Positions 1 through 5,232 of a DNA stretch of 5,232 nt are shown here, one piece after another. The translations under genes were made by a program, and so were the position numbers. Position 1 is the first letter of the stretch. Each line of letters starts with the position of its first letter. This DNA comes from Acidobacteriaceae bacterium (GTDB taxonomy: Bacteria; Acidobacteriota; Terriglobia; Terriglobales; Acidobacteriaceae), in contig PLST01000526.1 of assembly GCA_003164255.1 (NCBI GenBank), positions 1 to 5,232 of the forward strand, given 5' to 3'. A model generated the notes under the pieces. The model did not search any database and was not told where the DNA came from. It worked only from the letters and a program-made list of their open reading frames with translations.

Positions 1-502
1 GGCCGAAGCGCCCTATCTGGATGATTCCCTTTTCTCCGGGCGGCCAGATGTGGAGGCTTTCCACGCGCGTCGAGTCGGCGATCCACCGGGCTTCCACATT
101 GCCCACCAGCGCTCCCGTTGCGGCCACGTTGAAGTGAACCGTCAGCACCTCGGTGCTGCCCGAGCGGGTCCACCCCATCACGTACTCGCCGGGCTTGAGC
201 AGCAGGCCCGCGACCCGCACCGGCGCCTGCACCAGCAGAAAGTGGGAGTATTTTCCATCGGCCGAGTAGCCCACAGTGAGCAGAACCACGCCGGCAATGA
301 AGTGGCCGTTGGCGTCCACGATGCCTGACGCGGTGCGCATCTCTGTTTCGATGTGCTCGTTCACAACCACGGCGCGCGAGGGCAGTACCGATGCCAGTTC
401 ATTATCCGTCGCCTGCCGCCACGACGCTCCCTGCCCCGGCAATCGTGCAATGCCGAGCGCCAGAAGAACGCAGCATGCGATTTTCATCGAGGTCCGGATC
501 AT
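1..502 (-). CDS. Small exported protein of unknown function, 3' end cut by the window edge
   Basis: I do not recognise a named family. Reading leftward from the ATG at 502..500, the frame stays open for 167 codons and leaves the window without a stop. The N-terminus MIRTSMKIACCVLLALGIAR, followed by LPGQGAS, looks like a short signal peptide, so export is likely. An alternative ATG at 487 (MKIACC) would give a tidier signal peptide, but the ATG at 502 overlaps the regulator's TGA as ATGA and there is no good Shine-Dalgarno for either, which favours coupled re-initiation. The body is small, glycine- and valine-rich and probably all-beta. It aligns with the protein at 4361-4879: LP 40-41, VGYS 77-80, APVRV 93-97 and LKPGEYVMGW 102-111 match LP, SGYS, APIKV and LPAGVYGFGF there. 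That alignment suggests only a few residues are missing beyond the edge. As the third gene of the sensor/regulator operon it could be an accessory or output protein, but no function can be read from the sequence. Confidence 0.85.
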   Translation of the reverse strand, partial: MIRTSMKIACCVLLALGIARLPGQGASWRQATDNELASVLPSRAVVVNEHIETEMRTASGIVDANGHFIAGVVLLTVGYSADGKYSHFLLVQAPVRVAGLLLKPGEYVMGWTRSGSTEVLTVHFNVAATGALVGNVEARWIADSTRVESLHIWPPGEKGIIQIGRFG

Positions 503-1185
503 GGTTGCGGCTTTCGCAGCGATTCGTAGGGAACAATGCCGCGCCTGATCGCTGCCGTAGCGGCTTGTGTCCGGTCAGTGACGCCCAGCTTGCTGAGCAG
601 GCTGTTGATGTGGGTCTTCACCGTCGCCTCTGAAATATCCAGTTCCGTCCCGATCTCCTTGTTGCTCTTGCCCTGGACAATCTGCTCCAGCACGTCGAGT
701 TCGCGGATGGTCAGGTCTTCAGTGCCCATGCGCTCGGCAAGCCTTTCGGCAATGGCGGGCGGTATGTGCGACTTGCCCGCATGAACCGTGCGGATGGTCG
801 CCACCAGTTCGTCCGTGGTCATCCCCTTCAGCAGGTACGCGCGCGCGCCTGCCTTCAAAGCTTTGTAGATATCCTCGTCGCCATCGTAGGTGGTGAGCAC
901 AACGAACCTGGCTTGGGGAGTTTCAACGCGTATGCGCTGGATGACGTCCACTCCGCCCATCCTCGGCAGGCGCAGATCCATCAGCGTGACGTCAGGCTTG
1001 TGCTTGCGAAACTGGGTAATGGCTTCAACCCCATCGGCAGCCTCGCCCACCACCTCAAGACCATCCACTACATTCAACAGCGCCACCAGTCCCTGGCGAA
1101 CCACGTGGTGATCTTCGACAACCAGGACCCTGATTGAATCGCCGGTGGGTTTATTGCTCGATGTGTTGGCCGTGTCCTTGCTCAA
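499..1185 (-). CDS. NarL/FixJ-family response regulator (REC plus LuxR-type HTH)
   Basis: This is the cytoplasmic DNA-binding partner of the adjacent kinase. The receiver domain spans about residues 17-135. It has the acidic pair E24-D25 (LVVEDHH), the predicted phospho-acceptor D70 in LMDLRLPRMGG, T98 in VVLTTYDGDEDIYKAL and the conserved K120 in AYLLKG. A GerE/LuxR-type helix-turn-helix covers about 156-217 (LTIRELDVLEQIVQGKSNKE, ISEATVKTHINSLLSKLGV, DRTQA). All key residues are present and the 228-residue length is normal for the family. The start is a TTG at 1185..1183: no in-frame ATG lies ahead of the receiver, and GGGAG sits 7 nt upstream. The TTG overlaps the kinase stop as TTGA, and the regulator's own TGA overlaps the next start as ATGA. 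Phosphotransfer from the kinase is inferred from this arrangement. Target promoters are unknown; the operon itself and the paralogue at 4361-4879 are obvious candidates. Confidence 0.96.
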   Translation of the reverse strand: MSKDTANTSSNKPTGDSIRVLVVEDHHVVRQGLVALLNVVDGLEVVGEAADGVEAITQFRKHKPDVTLMDLRLPRMGGVDVIQRIRVETPQARFVVLTTYDGDEDIYKALKAGARAYLLKGMTTDELVATIRTVHAGKSHIPPAIAERLAERMGTEDLTIRELDVLEQIVQGKSNKEIGTELDISEATVKTHINSLLSKLGVTDRTQAATAAIRRGIVPYESLRKPQP

Positions 1186-4169
1186 TTCGGTTCTCCCGTC
1201 TGCTCCCGTCCCACGCGCGGCGCCGGTGCGCTCAAGCGAACCGCGGTTCCCTCGCCGGCCTGGCTGCTTACCTCAAGCGTTCCGCCAATGGCCTCGGCAC
1301 GCTCTCTCATGCCGGTCAATCCAAAGTGCCCTTGCGCGGAGCCGGCCTTTTTCTCCGCTGCTCCACCACGGCCGTCGTCACGGACTTCCAGTGTAATCGT
1401 ACCGGGCCGGTACTCCAATTGGACGAAAAGCTGCCGGGCCCCCGCATGCTTCTTCACATTATGGATGGCCTCCTGGGCCACGCGCAGCAATTCCTGCTCG
1501 GTCCCAGGCGGGAGTGGACGATACGCGCCGAAGATGCTGAACTCGGCTTTGAGACCGGCGCCTCCGGCCGCTTCGGCGATGCGACGCATCTTTACCGGCA
1601 GGGTATTCTCGCTCGAGTCCTGCGTACGCAACGCCCAGATTGATTGCCGCGCTTCCGCCAGCCCCTCGCGCACGTGGGCTCGCGTCAGATCCAGTTGCGC
1701 CACGGACTCCTCCTTCTTTCCCTTGCGCAGCAACTCGCCCAGCACTTCCAACTGCGCCGAGATTCCGACATAGCCCTGGGCCAGCGTGTCGTGAATCTCG
1801 CGGGCAATGCGGCTGCGCTCGCCCAGCACCGCGCGGAACTCGCTCTCAGCGCGGCGCAACCGCTGCCTCAGCACCAGCAGGACAAGGGCGGCAGCGGCCA
1901 CCAGCAAAAGTACATAGAACCATCCGGTCTGATAAAAACGCGGTCGCAATTCAAACGCAAGCGCCGCGCCGGCAGTGCTCCACAATCCATCGTTGTTTGC
2001 CGCCTGCACGCGAAACGTGTACTTGCCCGGAGGAATGTTGGTGTAGTACGCGCTTCTTCGTGCGCCGGCCTCCGTCCAGCCATGGTCAAAACCGTCAAGC
2101 ATGTAGCGGTAGCGCACCTTCTGTGGCGCGGTAAAGCTGAGCCCCACGTAATCAAACTCAAAATGAACGTGCCCGGACGCAACCCTCAAACCGCTTTCAG
2201 CCGAGCGCAGAGGCTGGTCCACATCGTCCACTACAAACCGCTCCAGGGCCACGGGCGGAGCAATCGCATTCAGCGAGAAGTGCGCCGGATCCACTTCCAC
2301 CAGCCCGTCAGGAGAAGCGAACCAGAGATGCCCATCGCGCGAACGCCATGCGGAGGGATGGCTGTTTGAGGCCATCTCGCGGCTGCGCAATCCGTCGGCC
2401 GCACCGAACTCAACCCAGTGCGCGCACTCCGGCGTCGCGGCAACTTTCAGCTCGCAGCGCGCAATCCCATTACCGGTGGCGAACCAGAGGCGTCCCGCGC
2501 CATCGTCGAGAATCGCATGAATCGTGGTCGCATTGGAGCGCTCGCCGCCTGACCGGAAGAATCCATGTTTATCCCACACGGCCCATCCGTGGTCCTGGGT
2601 GCCGATCAGCAGTGTTCCATCCGCGCGCGGCAGCAGCGACGTAACCACGTTGCTTGCGAGCCCATCGGCGGTTGTAAAGTTTGCAATGGAGCCCGCATGC
2701 AGGCGCGACAAACCGGCCCGCGTCGCCACCCACAAATCGCCGACGGCGTCGCGCGCCATGGCGCCCACCAGGTCACTGCCCAGCCCGTTTGCCTGCGTGT
2801 AGCTCTCCATCTGCAGAGGAGAACCTGCCACACCCGCCTTCCCGTTCCAGTGCGCAAGCCCTCGCCGCGTTCCAATCCACACCGAGCCATCGGCATCCAC
2901 CAGCAGCGAGCGGATAAAATCGTCCGGCAACCCGTCAGCCGAGGTGAACCGGGCCACGCTGCCGGCGCCAATCCCGCCGGTGCTGATCCGGTTGAGGCCG
3001 TCCGGTGTGCCGGCCCAGATTTCTCCGTGCAGGCCCGCCGCCAGCGAAAGAATCACATCGCTCAGCAGGCCGTCTTTCACCGTGTAGCTGCGCACGTGCC
3101 CATTCTTGCCGAGCACATCCAACCCGCCGCCCGCGGTTCCCACCCAGAGCGCTCCATCACTGTCTTCCACAACCGCCGTGGTCGCGTTGGAGGTGAGGCC
3201 GTCGCGCATGCCGAGCGTGTGGAATCGCTGATCGCGCAGAATATCCAAACCGTCGGTCTCAGTGCCTACCCACAGATTTCCCTCGCGATCTTCCATCAGC
3301 GCGAGCACCGATGCCCTGGCCAGCGGATCGGTGACGGGAAGCGACTCGAGCTTACCCCCTGTCCATCGAACCAGGCCGCCATTGGTGCCAATCCACAAAC
3401 TTGCTTCGCGATCGGCCAGCAGGAATTGAATGCGCGTACCCGGCAACTCCCTGCCCACGGTCAGTCGAGCGATGGGGTCCTGGCGATGCGCGCCCTCCAC
3501 ACTCCGGCGAACCACCTCGACGGTGCCTGCGCTTGCGGTGGCCAGCAGTTCGCCCCGGGAGTCAGGCACGATTGCCATCATAGCGACGTTCAACGAGCCG
3601 CTGCCGCTCTCCTCAAAGCGCGAGCCGTTGAACTTCGCCGCGCCCTGGTCAGTCCACGCCCACAACGCTCCCGGGCTGGTCTCTTTGAGCGCGCGAATCC
3701 CGTTGGCAGGCAGCCCATTGGCGATGGTGAACACAGCCGAATCCCCGCTCTTCCAACGGACCAGGCCGTCGCCCGTTCCGATCCACAAAGCTCCATCGCT
3801 TGCCACAAGCAGGCTGCGTATGTCGTTGCCTGGAAGTGACGGTCCGGGCTGCGATGGAGCCGACGTGTGATCGAAAACCTGGAACCCTACGCCGTCAAAG
3901 CGCACCAAGCCGGCCTCAGTCCCAAGCCACACAAAGCCATCGGGAGTCTGGGCAAGGGCGTGGATAGTATTTTGCGGCAGCCCATTCTCCATCACCCACG
4001 ATTGCCGAGCATAGTTGGCCAGCGGCGTCGTTGGTTCAAGCGCAGAGGCACTGTGTGCTGCAACCAGAACCAGCGCGGCGGAGAGAAGAAGAAAGACACG
4101 GCCGGCCTGGCCCCGCTGAGCCCAAACACCCTTCCGGACCCGCGGAGCAGCCGTTTCCTTCTGCTTCAT
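1182..4169 (-). CDS. Propeller-type sensor histidine kinase (Reg_prop, Y_Y_Y, HisKA_3, HATPase_c)
   Basis: A membrane-bound sensor kinase of 995 residues from the ATG at 4169. Residues 1-43 form a signal peptide with a long basic N-region, the core FLLLSAALVLVAA and likely cleavage after ASA. Residues 44 to about 631 carry two-component-regulator propeller repeats. Cores of the W-[IVLF]-G-T type start near 79, 127, 168, 257, 298, 340, 383, 429, 478, 519, 560 and 614, plus a degenerate one near 207, many preceded by [DN]GL motifs. Thirteen visible repeats fit a tandem pair of seven-bladed propellers. A Y_Y_Y domain follows (about 665-742; YRYMLDGFDHGW, then IPPGKYTFRVQAANNDG). One transmembrane helix is at about 749-767. 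The cytoplasmic part has a HisKA_3 helix pair with phospho-acceptor H793 (RIAREIHDTLAQ), then HATPase_c with N904 (EAIHNVKKHA), D931-D932 (DDGRGG) and GHFGLTGMRER at 947-957. There is no fused receiver or HTH, unlike Bacteroides hybrid sensors. The frame extends 34 codons upstream to a GTG at 4271, but the signal peptide favours the ATG, although it lacks a clear Shine-Dalgarno. The ligand is unknown. Confidence 0.96.
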   Translation of the reverse strand: MKQKETAAPRVRKGVWAQRGQAGRVFLLLSAALVLVAAHSASALEPTTPLANYARQSWVMENGLPQNTIHALAQTPDGFVWLGTEAGLVRFDGVGFQVFDHTSAPSQPGPSLPGNDIRSLLVASDGALWIGTGDGLVRWKSGDSAVFTIANGLPANGIRALKETSPGALWAWTDQGAAKFNGSRFEESGSGSLNVAMMAIVPDSRGELLATASAGTVEVVRRSVEGAHRQDPIARLTVGRELPGTRIQFLLADREASLWIGTNGGLVRWTGGKLESLPVTDPLARASVLALMEDREGNLWVGTETDGLDILRDQRFHTLGMRDGLTSNATTAVVEDSDGALWVGTAGGGLDVLGKNGHVRSYTVKDGLLSDVILSLAAGLHGEIWAGTPDGLNRISTGGIGAGSVARFTSADGLPDDFIRSLLVDADGSVWIGTRRGLAHWNGKAGVAGSPLQMESYTQANGLGSDLVGAMARDAVGDLWVATRAGLSRLHAGSIANFTTADGLASNVVTSLLPRADGTLLIGTQDHGWAVWDKHGFFRSGGERSNATTIHAILDDGAGRLWFATGNGIARCELKVAATPECAHWVEFGAADGLRSREMASNSHPSAWRSRDGHLWFASPDGLVEVDPAHFSLNAIAPPVALERFVVDDVDQPLRSAESGLRVASGHVHFEFDYVGLSFTAPQKVRYRYMLDGFDHGWTEAGARRSAYYTNIPPGKYTFRVQAANNDGLWSTAGAALAFELRPRFYQTGWFYVLLLVAAAALVLLVLRQRLRRAESEFRAVLGERSRIAREIHDTLAQGYVGISAQLEVLGELLRKGKKEESVAQLDLTRAHVREGLAEARQSIWALRTQDSSENTLPVKMRRIAEAAGGAGLKAEFSIFGAYRPLPPGTEQELLRVAQEAIHNVKKHAGARQLFVQLEYRPGTITLEVRDDGRGGAAEKKAGSAQGHFGLTGMRERAEAIGGTLEVSSQAGEGTAVRLSAPAPRVGREQTGEPN
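1193..1197 (-). promoter_or_regulatory. Shine-Dalgarno for the TTG start of the response regulator
   Basis: On the minus strand GGGAG lies 7 nt before the TTG at 1185, inside the last codons of the kinase gene. It supports TTG as the genuine start and, with the TTGA stop/start overlap, suggests coupled translation of kinase and regulator. Confidence 0.6.
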
Positions 4170-4226
4170 CGCGTTGGGATGGGATTGGGCCACGGGCGCT
4201 CGAGTTCGTCCCTTCAATCTTAGAGC

Positions 4227-4242
4227 CTCAAATGACTTTGAG
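4227..4242. promoter_or_regulatory. 16-bp palindrome upstream of the kinase gene, possible operator
   Basis: CTCAAA at 4227-4232 and TTTGAG at 4237-4242 are perfect inverted repeats around TGAC. It lies 57 bp upstream of the kinase ATG. A direct repeat GAGCCT (4223-4228 and 4240-4245, 17 bp apart) frames it, and its right edge overlaps the first 3 bp of the larger palindrome at 4240-4299. Its size and position suit a dimeric regulator's binding site or a small RNA hairpin. Which of these applies cannot be decided from one copy, and I found no convincing promoter around it. Confidence 0.35.
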
Positions 4243-4299
4243 CCTGTAATCAGCCTGGGTGCGCCCCACACGGGTCACGCCCTGGCTCATCACAGGCTC
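4240..4299. repeat. 60-bp imperfect palindrome (extended hairpin) in the spacer before the kinase gene
   Basis: The arms 4240-4267 and 4272-4299 fold on each other around a 4-nt loop. I count 22 Watson-Crick pairs in 28 positions, including an uninterrupted outer stem of 8 (GAGCCTGT with ACAGGCTC) and an AGCC/GGCT block. A mismatch becomes a G-U wobble in either transcript: 4248/4291 in the minus-strand RNA and 4260/4279 in the plus-strand RNA. It lies 61 nt past the stop of the small exported gene and 70 bp before the kinase ATG. No T-run follows on either strand, so it is not a standard intrinsic terminator. It could be a REP-like intergenic element, an mRNA-stabilising or processing hairpin, or a leader structure for the kinase. 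Confidence 0.6.
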
Positions 4300-4360
4300 G
4301 AGGTCGGGGCTGCACAGAATCCCGTGCCGCCCGCCTTCATTCAGATTTTGTTGCCCGGGT

Positions 4361-4879
4361 TCAGCGGCTGAAGTTGACGTACTTGCGCCCTGCATACAGC
4401 CTGAATCCGCCACCCGGATCGGCAAGCACCTGCAAGGGCATGGGCCGCTTCATTCCGTCGTCGCTGGCCGTGTCCACGGTGAACACATCGTGCGCCCCCA
4501 CGTCGGTGATGATGAACTTGTTGTCGGCGATGAATCCAAAACCGTAGACACCGGCCGGCAGGCTCGCGCTGCCAACCTTGATAGGCGCTTCAGTAATGAA
4601 GTATCCCTGGTACTTTGCAGCAATGCCCGTGGAATAGCCGGATGTGTCCACCAGGGTGGCCAGCACATAATCGCCATCGGCAAACTTAACACCGCCCGAG
4701 TTGCGCGCCTGCACGGGAGCCGACTGTCCCTTGTAATAAACCGACGCCGGCAGCAGCTTTTGCGCATCCGCGGCCTTCAGTACCGTGTCACTCCCTTGTG
4801 CCATTGCTTGCGTGCCGGCCATTGCCGCCAGCGCCACAACTCCGGTTACCGCCAACTTCACAATCGATCGCAGGCTCAT
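4361..4879 (-). CDS. Small exported protein of unknown function, paralogue of the one at 1-502
   Basis: I do not recognise a named family. The 172-residue product begins with a clear Sec signal peptide: MSLR, a basic residue K8, hydrophobic LAVTGVVALAAMAGTQAMA, and likely cleavage after AMA at about residue 27. The mature part of about 145 residues has no cysteines, no further membrane segment and no catalytic motif I can identify. Its alternating short hydrophobic strands and glycine turns suggest a beta-rich periplasmic or secreted protein. It shares SGYS (80-83), APIKV (98-102) and LPAGVYGFGF (107-116), in the same order and at nearly the same spacing, with the partial protein at 1-502. 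The start is well set: AAGGAG lies 5 nt upstream of the ATG. The neighbouring gene upstream ends 57 bp away and a TATACT box lies in the gap, so it may have its own promoter. The kinase gene begins 191 bp downstream on the same strand, so cotranscription is possible. Confidence 0.9.
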   Translation of the reverse strand: MSLRSIVKLAVTGVVALAAMAGTQAMAQGSDTVLKAADAQKLLPASVYYKGQSAPVQARNSGGVKFADGDYVLATLVDTSGYSTGIAAKYQGYFITEAPIKVGSASLPAGVYGFGFIADNKFIITDVGAHDVFTVDTASDDGMKRPMPLQVLADPGGGFRLYAGRKYVNFSR

Positions 4880-4884
4880 TCCAG

Positions 4885-4890
4885 CTCCTT
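4885..4890 (-). promoter_or_regulatory. Strong Shine-Dalgarno (AAGGAG) for the small exported protein gene
   Basis: On the minus strand AAGGAG is followed by 5 nt (CTGGA) and then the ATG at 4879. It is the best ribosome-binding site in the window and fixes this start codon. It contrasts with the kinase and second small-protein starts, which have none that is obvious. Confidence 0.8.
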
Positions 4891-4912
4891 TTACGTTTCT
4901 TTACCGCAAACG

Positions 4913-4929
4913 AAGTATACCGTACGCTT
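4913..4929 (-). promoter_or_regulatory. Possible -10 box overlapped by a 17-bp dyad
   Basis: TATACT (minus strand, 4919..4914) matches the sigma-70 -10 consensus at five of six positions and would give a leader of about 28 nt ahead of the small exported protein gene. No good -35 element is found at 16-19 bp upstream. The same bases lie in an imperfect palindrome at 4913-4929 (AAG..TAC-C-GTA..CTT, 12 of 16 arm positions symmetric), which could be an operator. Both readings are tentative. Confidence 0.35.
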
Positions 4930-4936
4930 GAATCCG

Positions 4937-5232
4937 CTAGTTCATCTTTCCCGCGGCGTTCTCAAGCACCACATTTGAAAGCACACCGGTTTCAACCGTC
5001 GTAGGATAGTGCGAACAGAAGCCGATGCCCACGTAGAAGGGCTCATGGAAAGCAAGCACGATAGGCGGACCAAACTGGTGCATCGGTTCGCCCCTCACAC
5101 TGATGTAGAGCGCAAAGCTGTCGCCGTGTTTCTCAATCCCGATGCGCTGCGGCATGCCGTCGGGGATCAGTCCGCCGCCGATGCGATATTGCATGTCAGT
5201 GATATCCGTATCCTTGAGGGGACGCTCGGCCA
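4937..5232 (-). CDS. C-terminal end of a protein with a concanavalin A-like (DUF1349-type) module, 5' end cut by the window edge
   Basis: The frame enters from the right edge and stays open for 97 residues to a TAG at 4939..4937. An internal ATG at 5194 could be taken for a start, but the frame is continuous beyond it and no Shine-Dalgarno precedes it, so this is treated as the tail of a longer gene. The segment PQRIGIEKHGDSFALYISVR, then a short loop, then EPFYVGIGFCSHYP and ETGVLSNVVLENA resembles the jelly-roll C-terminal strands of concanavalin A-like DUF1349 or laminin-G-like modules, where an RIEK-GD-F-YYS strand and a VGLGV-SH strand recur. In Acidobacteriota such modules can follow TolB-like propellers, but the N-terminal part is not visible here. 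The fold call is from pattern memory only. It lies 57 bp upstream of the small exported protein gene on the same strand, and no terminator is visible between them. Confidence 0.7.
   Translation of the reverse strand, partial: AERPLKDTDITDMQYRIGGGLIPDGMPQRIGIEKHGDSFALYISVRGEPMHQFGPPIVLAFHEPFYVGIGFCSHYPTTVETGVLSNVVLENAAGKMN

Noticed and set aside
1..548. Plus-strand open frames of about 90 codons near the left edge
   Set aside because: The minus-strand frame here continues a coupled operon and encodes a signal peptide and a recognisable paralogue. The plus-strand frames overlap each other and look like shadows.
1640..2369. Plus-strand open frames of 164 and 241 codons
   Set aside because: Both are antisense to the kinase catalytic and Y_Y_Y regions, where the minus-strand frame has unmistakable HisKA_3 and HATPase motifs.
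2565..3839. Plus-strand open frame of 424 codons
   Set aside because: It lies wholly antisense to the propeller part of the kinase gene. Its product is arginine-, alanine- and histidine-rich with no recognisable domain, and repeat-like phrases (AHPQ, GDGE-type) mirror the blade repeats on the other strand. High GC in third positions readily leaves such antisense frames open.
4217..4222. TAAGAT as a -10 box for the kinase gene
   Set aside because: It matches the consensus at only four of six positions and has no acceptable -35 at the right distance.
4300..4360. Search for an intrinsic terminator after the small exported protein gene
   Set aside because: Only a 4-bp GCAC/GTGC stem is seen, with no U-tract on the minus strand, so no terminator is called and read-through into the kinase operon stays possible.
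4360..4372. Perfect small palindrome TTCAGC-G-GCTGAA across the stop codon of the small exported protein gene
   Set aside because: A 6-bp stem with a single central base cannot form a stable hairpin loop and no T-run follows. It is probably chance within the FSR-stop codons.
4259..4978. Plus-strand open frame of 239 codons
   Set aside because: It is antisense to the small exported protein, which has a signal peptide and strong Shine-Dalgarno. The plus-strand product shows no family features.

Overview
The window reads as one side of a GC-rich chromosome in which every credible gene lies on the minus strand. An Acidobacteriota (Terriglobia-like) origin is the best guess. It rests on the sensor, whose N-terminus (YARQSWVMENGLPQN), two-component-regulator propeller repeats, Y_Y_Y domain and HisKA_3-type kinase form a combination abundant in that phylum, and on small secreted proteins of unknown function. 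The assignment comes from family knowledge and was not tested by a search.

Layout in the direction of transcription, right to left. The window opens with the 3' end of a gene cut by the right edge (5232 to 4937). Its product has a C-terminus resembling a concanavalin A-like (DUF1349-type) module. After 57 bp comes a small exported protein of unknown function (4879 to 4361), with a strong Shine-Dalgarno sequence and a possible promoter of its own. A 191-bp spacer follows, holding a 60-bp imperfect palindrome and an overlapping 16-bp palindrome. Next is a large propeller-type sensor histidine kinase (4169 to 1182). Its stop overlaps a TTG-initiated NarL/FixJ-type response regulator (1185 to 499). 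The regulator's stop in turn overlaps, in an ATGA, the start of a second small exported protein (502 to beyond the left edge).

How it fits together: the kinase, the regulator and the second small protein look like one translationally coupled operon. The periplasmic propellers and Y_Y_Y domain would sense a ligand, the cytoplasmic HisKA_3/HATPase part would phosphorylate Asp70 of the regulator, and the LuxR-type HTH would alter transcription. The most notable point is that the two small exported proteins flanking the two-component pair appear to be paralogues of each other. This suggests they belong to the signalling unit, as accessory or output proteins, and are not random neighbours. No RNA genes, CRISPR arrays, insertion sequences or convincing intrinsic terminators were seen, and the long plus-strand ORFs look like antisense shadows.
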